DNA of 33,224 bases, taken from an uncultured bacterium (lineage in GTDB: Bacteria > Bacteroidota > Bacteroidia > Bacteroidales > JACABE01). Every line of letters begins with the position of its first letter. Position 1 is the first letter of the stretch. This document shows, one piece after another, positions 7,399-16,311 of the stretch. Below the pieces are notes generated by a model, which saw only the letters and a list, made by a program, of their open reading frames with translations, was not told the origin of the DNA and ran no database searches. The stretch lies in assembly GCA_903911455.1 (NCBI GenBank), contig CAIWDQ010000657.1, forward strand, positions 1 to 33,224. Direction: 5' to 3'. A program made the translations under genes and the position numbers.

Positions 7399-8772
7399 AT
7401 GAATATAATCAAAGGTTACATAGAAGAAAATAAAGATAGATTTCTGGAAGAACTTTTTGGTCTTATCAGAATACCATCTGTAAGCTCTTTAAATGAGCAT
7501 AAACCGGATATGTTAAAGGCAGCAGAATATTGGAAAGAAATCATCTTAAAAGCTGGTGCTGATAAAGCTGAAGTAATGCCCACTGATGGCAATCCTGTAG
7601 TTTATGGGGAGAAGATAATTGATAGTAGTTTGCCTACTGTTATGGTTTACGGACATTATGATGTGATGCCTGTTGATCCTATTGAACTTTGGGAAACACC
7701 TCCTTTTGAACCTAATATAAGAGATGGGAAAATATATTCCAGAGGTGCTGACGATGATAAAGGGCAGTCGTTTATGCATGCTAAAGCTTTCGAATTGATG
7801 ATTAAGACGAATACCTTACCTTGTAATGTTAAGTTTATGATAGAAGGGGAGGAGGAAATTGGTTCTGTTTGTCTTGCTGATTTCTGTATTAAACATAAAG
7901 AACTACTTAAAGCTGATATCATTTTAGTTTCGGATACTGGTATGATAGCTCAGGATATTCCTTCAATTACAACCGGTTTGCGTGGACTAAGTTATATGGA
8001 AGTTGAAGTTGAAGGACCTAACAGAGATCTTCATTCAGGTATTTTTGGTGGTGCTGTAGCTAACCCTGCTAATATTTTAGCAAAGATGATTGCTTCTTTA
8101 CACGACGAAAACAATCATATTACTATTCCTGGTTTTTATAATGATGTTATAGTTATTAATGAACATGAAAGAGCAGAGATGGCAAAGGCTCCGTTTAATC
8201 TTGAAGAATATAAAAATGTATTGGATTTAAAAGAAGTATGGGGAGAGAAAGGATATACAACTAATGAACGTACAGGTATCAGACCAACTCTGGATGTTAA
8301 TGGTATGTGGAGTGGCTATACAGGTGAAGGTGCTAAGACAGTTCTTCCATCAAAAGCTTATGCTAAGATATCAATGCGATTGGTGCCTAATCAAGACAAT
8401 GAAAAGATAAGTGAGCTCTTTAAAAAACATTTTGAAACTATCGCTCCTGATAATGTTAAAGTAAAAGTTACTGCTTTGCATGGTGGTCAGGCTTATGTTT
8501 CGCCATTAGATATGCCTGCATATAAGGCTGCTGAGATGGCTTATTCTGATACTTTTGGCAAGAGACCTGTTCCTACCCGCAGTGGAGGAAGTATTCCTGT
8601 GATTGCTGATTTTGAAAAGATACTAGGTGTAAAATCTATCTTAATGGGTTTTGGTTTAGAGTCGGATGCTATACATTCGCCTAACGAAAGCTTCCCTTTA
8701 TTTAATTTCTTTAAAGGCATCGAAACGATACCTTTGTTTTATAAGTATTATGCAGCTTTGATGAGGAAATAA
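7399..8772 (+). CDS. M20 family dipeptidase (CNDP-like metallopeptidase)
   Basis: 457 aa, the usual length for the carnosinase-like M20 branch. No signal peptide, so cytosolic. It hydrolyses dipeptides or short peptides with a two-metal centre. Visible ligands are His86 in VYGHYDV (with Asp88), the bridging Asp in RGADDDKGQ (118-120), the Glu pair in EGEEEIGS (151-153), Asp179 in SDT and a C-terminal His in DAIHSPNE. The insert between about 190 and 330 corresponds to the lid/dimerisation domain (DLHSGIFGG). It is transcribed alone, 175 bp from the divergent T9SS gene. Exact substrate specificity cannot be read from the sequence. Confidence 0.93.
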   Translation: MNIIKGYIEENKDRFLEELFGLIRIPSVSSLNEHKPDMLKAAEYWKEIILKAGADKAEVMPTDGNPVVYGEKIIDSSLPTVMVYGHYDVMPVDPIELWETPPFEPNIRDGKIYSRGADDDKGQSFMHAKAFELMIKTNTLPCNVKFMIEGEEEIGSVCLADFCIKHKELLKADIILVSDTGMIAQDIPSITTGLRGLSYMEVEVEGPNRDLHSGIFGGAVANPANILAKMIASLHDENNHITIPGFYNDVIVINEHERAEMAKAPFNLEEYKNVLDLKEVWGEKGYTTNERTGIRPTLDVNGMWSGYTGEGAKTVLPSKAYAKISMRLVPNQDNEKISELFKKHFETIAPDNVKVKVTALHGGQAYVSPLDMPAYKAAEMAYSDTFGKRPVPTRSGGSIPVIADFEKILGVKSILMGFGLESDAIHSPNESFPLFNFFKGIETIPLFYKYYAALMRK

Positions 8773-8792
8773 GAAGTACCTTGAGTACTTGG

Positions 8793-8971
8793 AGTGCCTT
8801 GAGTACTTAAAGTTATTAAGAAGGAGACATCGAAAACTTGAATAGGATTTTAACAAATTCTCAAATTAAAGATATTATTTAATCAACATTTATATATCTA
8901 TAGTTGGTTAAAATAAGTTAACTTAAGGCATTCCCTGCCTGCCGGTAAGCAAGGTAAGTACTTAAGGCACT
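8793..8971. repeat. separated inverted copies of a GTACTTAAGGCACT-type intergenic repeat
   Basis: AGTGCCTTGAGTACTTA (8793-8809) pairs with TAAGTACTTAAGGCACT (8955-8971) with one mismatch. A further direct copy of CCTTGAGTACTT lies at 8779-8790, and a small GC-rich CTGCCTGCCGG block lies near 8938. The sequence between them is AT-rich with no gene. This looks like a dispersed non-coding repeat between the peptidase and the barrel protein. The long hairpin would have a loop of about 145 nt, so a role as terminator is doubtful. Confidence 0.55.
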
Positions 8972-9075
8972 ATTTTTGTTTTAAGAAAATGTAATTTGTA
9001 AGTAAATTTTTTGTAATATTGTAAAATATTAAATCAACTAGAAAAGGCATTATAAATCAAACAATAAATAATAAT

Positions 9076-9561
9076 ATGAACATGAAAAAAGTAATACTTA
9101 TAGTATTTGTATTAATAATTTTAGGAAATATTAAAACTAAAGCTCAAGGTTTTGATCAGGGAGTAATTACTGCCGGAGCAACAGTTGGACAATCGTATGG
9201 AACTTTAGTTAGAGTGAATGGTGAGTATGGTGTTACATCAAATATCGGACTGGGTATTGATTTGGGATACACTACACACGAACCTCGTTTTACTATTTAC
9301 ACTTTAAAAGGTTTCCTTCTTACCGGTAGTTATCACCTTTCTCCTCAGTCAAAATTTGATCCTTATGGTAAACTTGGCTTAGGTTATTTTGTTTGGAGTA
9401 ATGATAGCTTACCTCCTTTAGAAACAGCTACTCATAAAACAGGTTTTGGATTTAATGCCGAAGTAGGTGTTCGTTATTTCTTTACCGACAATTTTGCTTT
9501 ACATCTCTCTGCAGGTTATCCTTATTATTTTGGATTTGGATTTTCTTATAAGTTTAACTAG
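9076..9561 (+). CDS. small outer-membrane beta-barrel protein
   Basis: 161 aa. The signal peptide is MKKVILIVFVLIILGN...KAQ. Two in-frame starts exist (9076 and 9082), and the second gives the more usual MKK start. The mature part alternates hydrophobic and polar residues in strands separated by turns (GVTSNIGLGIDLGYT, KGFLLTGSYHLS, KTGFGFNAEVGVRYFF). It ends in YYFGFGFSYKFN, resembling 8-stranded outer-membrane barrels with an aromatic terminal strand. No catalytic motif is seen. It is followed at 140 bp by a terminator and is likely a single-gene unit. Function beyond being a surface barrel is unknown. Confidence 0.8.
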   Translation: MNMKKVILIVFVLIILGNIKTKAQGFDQGVITAGATVGQSYGTLVRVNGEYGVTSNIGLGIDLGYTTHEPRFTIYTLKGFLLTGSYHLSPQSKFDPYGKLGLGYFVWSNDSLPPLETATHKTGFGFNAEVGVRYFFTDNFALHLSAGYPYYFGFGFSYKFN

Positions 9562-9606
9562 AGTAATTGGGACTAAGGGATTGAAAATGCCTAAAGTTAT
9601 AAGAGA

Positions 9607-9640
9607 ATTAAGAATTAAAAATTAAGAATTAAGAATAGAA
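9607..9640. repeat. AATTAAGAATTAAGAAT-type dispersed AT repeat
   Basis: Repeated TTAAGAATTAA units form a short AT-rich run. The same word recurs at 19115-19130 and, inverted around a CCCGCATGTACGGG hairpin, at 20520-20560. These are intergenic and non-coding. Confidence 0.45.
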
Positions 9641-9653
9641 GACAAATTAACTC

Positions 9654-9686
9654 CGTCATTGCGAGGAGGTACGACGAAGCAATCTC
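9654..9686. repeat. GC-rich dispersed intergenic repeat (CGTCATTGCGAGG... type)
   Basis: This 33-bp block begins CGTCATTGCGAGGAGG and ends GAAGCAATCTC. It carries ATTGC/GCAAT inverted ends and is much more GC-rich than its AT-rich surroundings. It resembles a widely dispersed bacterial intergenic repeat known from memory. No gene lies in it. Confidence 0.6.
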
Positions 9687-9701
9687 ATTCTATAATAAAA
9701 T

Positions 9702-9740
9702 AAAAAAGCTTCCATCAAATTAATGATGAAAGCTTTTTTT
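9702..9740 (+). terminator. Rho-independent terminator after the beta-barrel gene
   Basis: A 16-bp stem (AAAAAAGCTTCCATCA / TGATGAAAGCTTTTTT, one mismatch) with a 6-nt AATTAA loop ends in a T-run. It would also work on the minus strand because of the A-run on the left. Confidence 0.8.
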
Positions 9741-9962
9741 ATTGCCTATTGCCTATTAATTTATTAAATCGCCAAATCACAATATCACAAAATCTCTTCC
9801 TATAGAAGGAGAGACTAAGAGATTAAGAATGTCTTTTAGATAAATTTAAACAATCTATTATTTAATAATATTTACTAGGTAAACTTATTCATCCTTTTAA
9901 ATTCATAAAAAGAAGCTAAATTATCATCAAAATAACTAAACAGCTATAAATTAGAGCTTAAT

Positions 9963-10011
9963 ATAAATGTCGAAGCCCTTTTCTGTCAGAGAAAAGGGCT
10001 TCGACATTTAT
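9963..10011. repeat. perfect 22-bp inverted repeat with 5-nt loop
   Basis: The left arm at 9963-9984 and right arm at 9990-10011 are perfectly complementary, with loop GTCAG. The right arm is part of the first unit of the tandem array that follows, so the left arm is an inverted copy of the array unit. The stem includes GTCGAAGCCCTTTTCT. No T-run follows, so it is not a typical terminator. Confidence 0.85.
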
Positions 10012-10274
10012 TTATACCCATTTCTGATAGAGAAAAGGGCATCGACATTTATTTATACCCTTTTTTGATAGACACATTGGCATTCGACATATATCTTTGC
10101 CCATTTCTGTCGGAGAAAAGGGCTTCGACATTTATCTTAGTCCATTTCTGATAGACACAATGGCATTCGGCAAATATCTTTGCCCATTTCTGTCAGAGAA
10201 AAGGGCTTCGACAAATATCTTAGTCCATTTCTGATAGACACAATGGCATTCAACAAATATCTTTGCCCATTTCT
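9978..10274. repeat. 41/42-bp tandem repeat array with alternating unit types
   Basis: Seven head-to-tail units of 41, 41, 42, 41, 42, 41 and 42 bp (starts 9978, 10019, 10060, 10102, 10143, 10185, 10226) plus a partial eighth. Most units start CATTTCTG. A-type units carry AGAGAAAAGGGCTTCGAC and B-type units carry TAGACACAATGGCATTC. Units 4-5 and 6-7 repeat as 83-bp A+B pairs. Each B unit carries TATCTTTG, at 10092, 10175 and 10258, exactly 83 bp apart. There are no unique spacers, so it is not CRISPR. Units of 41/42 bp do not preserve a reading frame. Confidence 0.9.
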
Positions 10275-10665
10275 CTACATTATAAAAGTGTCCGATAAAT
10301 AATTATCATAATTTCTTTGATTGCTAAGTCTTGTTTTAATGTGTTTTGTGAATTCATTTGTAAAATAATTCTAATTTAGTTGATACAATTATCGGTGTTG
10401 TAATATTTAATTATTGGCTTTCTTTCATTATGCCTGACTATCGGCATGCAGGCATTAATTCTTTTATATTTTATCAATAATTAATTGTCTTTATCTAAGG
10501 CTTTTATAAACAAAGAAATTATTTTAACAAAATAAAATTAAAATATTTTAACTTCGCTATAATAAATGTTAAAATATACGTTACTTTTGTTGAAAATTAA
10601 TTTTTCTTTAACAGATAATTTCAATTAATATGTTGCATTAACAATCAAAAAATCAAATCACAAAA
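10275..10665. other. gene-free interval upstream of the macroglobulin gene
   Basis: About 390 nt of AT-rich DNA. It contains a small TGCCTG...CAGGCA hairpin near 10432-10455 and the candidate promoter for the macroglobulin/pbpC operon. No open frame worth calling was seen. Confidence 0.5.
10582..10589 (+). promoter_or_regulatory. candidate -7 promoter box of the macroglobulin-pbpC operon
   Basis: TACTTTTG matches the Bacteroidota sigma-ABfr -7 consensus TAnnTTTG. It lies 77 nt before the macroglobulin ATG. A clear -33 TTTG at the expected distance is not seen, so this is tentative. Confidence 0.35.
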
Positions 10666-13600
10666 ATGAAAAACAAAACAATTATTGCCAGCGCTATTGT
10701 TGGCGGCCTTTTATTATCAGTTCTGATAATTTTTGCTGTTACCGGACGTAAACATCATTTCATTAGAGTCAATCCTGCCTTTAAAGAGTATGTTCAGGCG
10801 TTTACTTCGGGCGTTGTATCTACCCACACAGGCATTAAAGTGCGCTTGAATCAGGATTTTGCCGATTCAGTTCTTTTTAATACAGCTATTGATAAGAAAT
10901 TATTTGATTTTGATCCAAACATAAAAGGAAAAGCTTATTGGATTGATAGCCGAACCATTGAATTTAAACCGGATAATCCTCTGCCTCCAAAAGAGTTTTA
11001 TAATGTTAAGTTTTATCTGTCTAAACTGATGAAAGTGCCCGATTCCCTTGCGGTGATGGAGTTTCAGTTTCAGACAATGCAACAGGATTTTGAATTGAAA
11101 GTTGATAATCATAAAGCATATAATAAAAATGATCGCACCAAAGAGAAATTATATGGCAGCATTTTAACTGCTGATGTAGCCGAAGAAAAAGATGTAGAGA
11201 AACTGCTTACTGCCGAACAGAATGGCAACAAACTTCATATTACCTGGACTCATGATGCCAAGAATCGTGTGCATTATTATTTGATTGATTCGGTTAAAAG
11301 GAGTAATACCACAAGTTATGTATCCTTATATTATGATGGCAAAGCTATTGATGTAAATAAAAGTGGTAAAAAAGATGTAGAGATACCTTCGTTGGGTACT
11401 TTTAAGCTTATGTATGTAAGAGTTGTAAATGATAATGAACAATATATTGCTGCATTCTTCTCTGATCCTTTACAGGAAAATCAAAACCTTGAAGGACTTA
11501 TTAAATATGCTAAGAATATGGATGTTCGTTATGCAATTGAGGATAATGAACTGAAAATATATCCGGCTAACAAAAGAGCAGGAAATACAACACTTGAAAT
11601 AGATCCGGGAATAAGAAATGATGCGGGACAGGTATTAGGTACAGGTGTTTCGGAAGCTGTAGAGATGGAAGAAGTAAAGCCTAATGTCAGGTTTCTTGGT
11701 AATGGGGTTATAATGCCTACTTCAAATGGAATGCTTCTGCCTTTTGAAGCTGTTAATCTGAAGGCTGTTGATGTAAAAGTTATAAAGATATACGAAAATA
11801 ATATCCTTCAATTCCTACAGGTTAATGATCTGGCAGGTTCGTCAGAGCTTGCAAGAGTTGGGCGTACTGTGTTAAAGAAGACTGTGTCGCTTACTAAGGT
11901 TGCTGATTATAATAAATGGAACAGGTTTTCTCTTGATCTCTCTGATCTTATCAAAGCAGAACCTGGAGCTATTTATCAGGTTAAATTAAGTTTTAAGAAA
12001 GATTATTCAACTTATAATTGCTCTGACTCAACAGGTATGAGCGAAAACGAAAATGAATATACAACCTGGAATGATGCCAACGAAAAGGAAGAAGATGGCT
12101 GGTATTACGAAAACAATTATTATGATTCTTATTATGATGAAGAAGGCTATTATGATTATGACTGGAGTCGTAGGGATGATCCTTGCAGCCGCACATATTA
12201 CAACAATAAGCATGTAACCCGTAATGTTTTAGCATCAGATCTTGGTATCGTAGCAAAGGCAGGTTCAATGGGAAATTATTATGTTTACGTAACAGATATC
12301 GTTACTACCAAACCTCAGGAAAGTGTAACACTGGAGTTTTATGATTTCCAGCAACAATTAATTCAAAGTGCAGTTACCAATGATGAAGGTAAAGCCGAAG
12401 TAAAGCTTAAAAGACGTCCTTTTGTAGTTGTTGCCAAGAAAGATAAGCAGCGTGGCTACCTTAAACTTATTGAAGGTTCTGCACTTTCGTTAAGTATGTT
12501 TGATGTAAGTGGTGATAAGATTCAGAAAGGTATTAAAGGTTTTATTTATGGTGAAAGAGGAGTCTGGCGTCCCGGTGATTCTCTTTATCTTACCTTTATT
12601 TTAGAAGATAAAGAAAAGATGCTCCCCGATAATCATCCTGTTACTTTTGATCTGACAAATCCTAACGGGCAAATAGTAAAGAGGATTGTTAGAACAACAT
12701 CTGTTAATGGTTTCTATGATTTCAGAACTTGTACCGACAGGGCTGCTCCAACAGGAAACTGGAAGGCTAAAGTAAGAGTTGGAGGTGTTGAGTTTGAAAA
12801 GAATATTAAGATAGAAACAGTGAAGCCAAACCGTTTAAAGATCAAGATTGGTTTTGGGCATGAATATATAGTTAAAGATGAAGGCACAAAAGGGAGTCTT
12901 GATGTAAGCTGGCTAACAGGCGCTATTGCTAAAAATCTTAAAGCAACAGTTAATCTTACTTTAATGAAGTCGGTTACTGAATTTAAAAAGTATCCCGGCT
13001 ATACTTTTGATAATCCTACGACAGGTTTCTCACCTGAAGTTATTAATATATTTAATGGCAAAGTAGATGAAAATGGCAAGGCTGTTATTACGCCTAATAT
13101 CAACATTACGCATGCTGCTCCCGGTATCCTTAAAGCAAACTTTGAAACTACAGTTTATGAGAATGGTGGTGATTTTAGTGTTGATCGTTTTACTATTCCT
13201 TATTTTCCTTTCAAGACATACGTAGGGCTTGCAATTCCTCAGATGAACAAGAATGACCGTATGTTATATACTGATAAAAAGTATACTGTAAGTTTGATAA
13301 ATCTTGATTATAATGGAAACATTGTTCCTAATAGTACTCTTAAAGTATATGTTTATAAATTGAATTGGAACTGGTGGTGGGATAATTCAGAGTCGGGTTC
13401 TCAAGCTGACTTTATATCTACATCATATCATCAGATTGTAGATTCAATGACAGTAAGAACTACGGGAGGAAGAGGGACCTATAACTTTACTGCTAATCAT
13501 GATAATTGGGGACGTTATTTAATTAAAGTCATTGATGAGAAATCAGGACATGCTTCAGGTAAGATTATTTATGTTGACTGGTATGGTTATTACCGAAATT

Positions 13601-16311
13601 CTAATGGAGATAAATCTTCTGCTGCAATGCTTACTTTTAGTGCCGATAAAGAGAAATATAATGTAGGTGAAAAGGCTAAAGTTACTGTTCCTACATCAGC
13701 AGGTGGAAGGATTTTATTAACACTTGAAACAGGAACTAAAGTTTTAAAATCAATCTGGATACCTACTACTGCAACTAAAACTGAATTTACATTTGATATT
13801 ACTGCCGACATGGCTCCAAACTGTTATGCTTATTGCACGCTGATACAACCGCATTCGCAAGCAGTAAATGATTTACCAATCCGGCTTTATGGAGTAATCC
13901 CGATTATGGTGGAAGACCCTAATACTCATCTTAAGCCTAAGATAATTATGAAAGATGTGTTGGAGCCTGAGAAGCTGGCAAGCATCACTGTAAAAGAGGA
14001 AAAAGGAAGGCCAATGACCTATACTCTTGCTATTGTTGATGAAGGTTTGCTTGACTTAACAAGATTTAAAACTCCTGATCCTTGGTTGTCTTTCTATGCA
14101 AGGGAAGCTCTGGGTGTAAAGACCTGGGATCTTTTTGATATAGTGATGGGTGCTTATTCAAGTGAGTTATCGCGTATATTAAGTATAGGTGGTGATGGTG
14201 ATGGAAAGCTTAAAGGTAGTCTTAAAGCCAATCGTTTTAAACCTATGGTTAAGTTCCTCGGACCATTTAATTTGAAAGGTGGCGAAACGAAAACACATAC
14301 CTTCATGATGCCACAGTATATAGGCTCTGTAAGGGTAATGGTTGTAGCAGGAGATCAGGGGAAATATGGTTGTGCTGAGAAAGCTGTTGCTGTAAGGAAA
14401 CCTTTAATGGTATTAGGGACATTGCCTAGAGTTGTAGGCCCCGGAGAAACCGTTAAACTGCCTGTAAGTGTGTTTGCGATGGAGAAATTTGTGAAGAATG
14501 TAAGTGTTAAGATAGTTGCAGATAACATGCTTACAGTTTCGGGTAATACTACTCAGAAACTAACCTTCAATCGTCCCGGTGATGACATAGTTAACTTTGA
14601 ATTAAAGGTAAAAGATGTAATGGGAGTCGGTAAGATAAAGATCATTGCTACTAGTGGAACTCTTACTGCCGTTCATGATCTGGAGATAGACATCCGTAAT
14701 CCTAACCCAAGAATGACTGATGTAATAGAATCAACCGTTCAACCTGGTAAGACTTATAATGCTACTTATAAATTAACAGGTATGTCGGGTACTAATAAAG
14801 GTGTCATTGAAATATCATCAATCCCTTCATTAAACTTAGAAAAGAGGCTTAGTTATCTGATAGATTATCCTCATGGTTGTATTGAGCAGACTACTTCTTC
14901 GGTATTTCCACAGTTATATTTAAGTGATATTATTGATTTATCACAAAGTTATAAAGCTAAAATAAATCAGAACATAACTGCTGCCATTCAACGTTTAAAA
15001 TCATTCCAGACATCTAATGGAGGTTTGAGTTACTGGCCCGGTGAACAGTATTCTGATGATTGGGGAAGTAATTATGCAGGGCATTTTATGCTTGAAGCTG
15101 AAATGAAAGGTTATGCTTTGCCTGTTGGCTTTATGACTAACTGGAAGAAGTTCCAGAAACAAAAAGCTATTTCATGGACTTACAACTCATCTTACTATAA
15201 TAATGATTTGATACAAGCCTATCGTTTATATACTCTGGCTCTTGCTAAAGCTCCTGAGATGGGTGCGATGAACAAGTTATTTGAATACAATGGACTTTCT
15301 CTTGCCGCAAGATGGAGGTTAGCTGCTGCTTATCAATTGGCAGGTAAGCCTGAGATTGCAAAGAAGTTAATTACTAATTTGCCTACTTATATTAAACCTT
15401 ATCGTGAAATGTGGTATACCTATGGTTCGGATGTGAGGGATAAAGCGATGATCATTGAAACTTTCTGCCAGATGAATATGCGCACAAATGCTGCTCCTTT
15501 GATTAATGAACTATCAGCTCAGATGTGTAAAGAAGAATGGATGAGTACGCAGACTACAGCTTATTGTTTGCTGGCTGTGAGTAAATATATAGGAAATACA
15601 TCCGGTAAGGGTATTAATATTTCTTATAAGATTGACAATGGACAGTTGGTTCCTCTGCAAAGTACTAAGTCTATTGCTAAAGCTGATCTTGGTATTAAAG
15701 CTAATGTTACTAAAGGCAATGTTCAGATCATAAATAATGGTAAGAATTTACTTTACGTGAGGGTGATTACAAGTGGAATACCTTTGGCAGGAGATAAAAC
15801 AGCATCACAGTATAACCTTCGTATGAGTATTGATTATAAATCAATGGCTGGAGCTAAAATAGATCCTAAGAAATTAGAACAGGGTACAAACTTCATGGTA
15901 GAAGTTACTGTTGAGAATCCTGGTATGAGAGGTATATATAAGGAGATGGCATTAACGCAGATATTCCCTTCAGGGTGGGAGATATTCAATACCCGCATGA
16001 GTGATTTTGCTAAGGTAAGTACCGAAGCCAAGTCAAAGGAAGAAGGTGATGAGGAAGAAGATAACTATGGCAGAAGGCGAAGAGCTTCTAAACCGGTTAA
16101 TATCTTCACATATCAGGATGTAAGAGACGACAGGGTGTTTACTTACTTTGATCTGGATCCACATCAGTCAAAAACATTTAAGATAATGCTCAACTCAAGT
16201 TACCTCGGTAAATTCTATTTACCTACTGTTTATTGTGAGGCAATGTATGATAATACCATCAATGCAAGAATACCAGGAACATGGGTAGAAGTGGTTTCTT
16301 CAAGCAAATAA
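10666..16311 (+). CDS. bacterial alpha-2-macroglobulin family protein
   Basis: 1881 aa periplasmic protease trap. Residues about 7-26 are one hydrophobic segment (IIASAIVGGLLLSVLIIFAV) with no lipobox cysteine. It is probably an uncleaved inner-membrane anchor, unlike the lipoprotein form in E. coli. Many MG-type beta domains follow, with the MG2-like GERGVWRPGDSLYLTF segment at about 630-645. A Tyr/Asp/Glu-rich insertion lies at about 460-510 and a charged KSKEEGDEEEDNYGRRRR loop near 1785-1805. The thioester motif is intact: HGCIEQT with Cys1405 and Gln1408, followed by an alpha-toroid thioester domain (TSNGGLSYWPG). Such proteins covalently trap attacking proteases and are typically paired with PBP1C, which is the next gene here and overlaps by 31 nt. 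The bait region cannot be placed with confidence. Confidence 0.95.
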   Translation: MKNKTIIASAIVGGLLLSVLIIFAVTGRKHHFIRVNPAFKEYVQAFTSGVVSTHTGIKVRLNQDFADSVLFNTAIDKKLFDFDPNIKGKAYWIDSRTIEFKPDNPLPPKEFYNVKFYLSKLMKVPDSLAVMEFQFQTMQQDFELKVDNHKAYNKNDRTKEKLYGSILTADVAEEKDVEKLLTAEQNGNKLHITWTHDAKNRVHYYLIDSVKRSNTTSYVSLYYDGKAIDVNKSGKKDVEIPSLGTFKLMYVRVVNDNEQYIAAFFSDPLQENQNLEGLIKYAKNMDVRYAIEDNELKIYPANKRAGNTTLEIDPGIRNDAGQVLGTGVSEAVEMEEVKPNVRFLGNGVIMPTSNGMLLPFEAVNLKAVDVKVIKIYENNILQFLQVNDLAGSSELARVGRTVLKKTVSLTKVADYNKWNRFSLDLSDLIKAEPGAIYQVKLSFKKDYSTYNCSDSTGMSENENEYTTWNDANEKEEDGWYYENNYYDSYYDEEGYYDYDWSRRDDPCSRTYYNNKHVTRNVLASDLGIVAKAGSMGNYYVYVTDIVTTKPQESVTLEFYDFQQQLIQSAVTNDEGKAEVKLKRRPFVVVAKKDKQRGYLKLIEGSALSLSMFDVSGDKIQKGIKGFIYGERGVWRPGDSLYLTFILEDKEKMLPDNHPVTFDLTNPNGQIVKRIVRTTSVNGFYDFRTCTDRAAPTGNWKAKVRVGGVEFEKNIKIETVKPNRLKIKIGFGHEYIVKDEGTKGSLDVSWLTGAIAKNLKATVNLTLMKSVTEFKKYPGYTFDNPTTGFSPEVINIFNGKVDENGKAVITPNINITHAAPGILKANFETTVYENGGDFSVDRFTIPYFPFKTYVGLAIPQMNKNDRMLYTDKKYTVSLINLDYNGNIVPNSTLKVYVYKLNWNWWWDNSESGSQADFISTSYHQIVDSMTVRTTGGRGTYNFTANHDNWGRYLIKVIDEKSGHASGKIIYVDWYGYYRNSNGDKSSAAMLTFSADKEKYNVGEKAKVTVPTSAGGRILLTLETGTKVLKSIWIPTTATKTEFTFDITADMAPNCYAYCTLIQPHSQAVNDLPIRLYGVIPIMVEDPNTHLKPKIIMKDVLEPEKLASITVKEEKGRPMTYTLAIVDEGLLDLTRFKTPDPWLSFYAREALGVKTWDLFDIVMGAYSSELSRILSIGGDGDGKLKGSLKANRFKPMVKFLGPFNLKGGETKTHTFMMPQYIGSVRVMVVAGDQGKYGCAEKAVAVRKPLMVLGTLPRVVGPGETVKLPVSVFAMEKFVKNVSVKIVADNMLTVSGNTTQKLTFNRPGDDIVNFELKVKDVMGVGKIKIIATSGTLTAVHDLEIDIRNPNPRMTDVIESTVQPGKTYNATYKLTGMSGTNKGVIEISSIPSLNLEKRLSYLIDYPHGCIEQTTSSVFPQLYLSDIIDLSQSYKAKINQNITAAIQRLKSFQTSNGGLSYWPGEQYSDDWGSNYAGHFMLEAEMKGYALPVGFMTNWKKFQKQKAISWTYNSSYYNNDLIQAYRLYTLALAKAPEMGAMNKLFEYNGLSLAARWRLAAAYQLAGKPEIAKKLITNLPTYIKPYREMWYTYGSDVRDKAMIIETFCQMNMRTNAAPLINELSAQMCKEEWMSTQTTAYCLLAVSKYIGNTSGKGINISYKIDNGQLVPLQSTKSIAKADLGIKANVTKGNVQIINNGKNLLYVRVITSGIPLAGDKTASQYNLRMSIDYKSMAGAKIDPKKLEQGTNFMVEVTVENPGMRGIYKEMALTQIFPSGWEIFNTRMSDFAKVSTEAKSKEEGDEEEDNYGRRRRASKPVNIFTYQDVRDDRVFTYFDLDPHQSKTFKIMLNSSYLGKFYLPTVYCEAMYDNTINARIPGTWVEVVSSSK

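Noticed and set aside
11993..12268. 91-aa His-rich minus-strand open frame
   Set aside because: It is the reverse reading of the Tyr/Asp-rich insertion in the alpha-2-macroglobulin.
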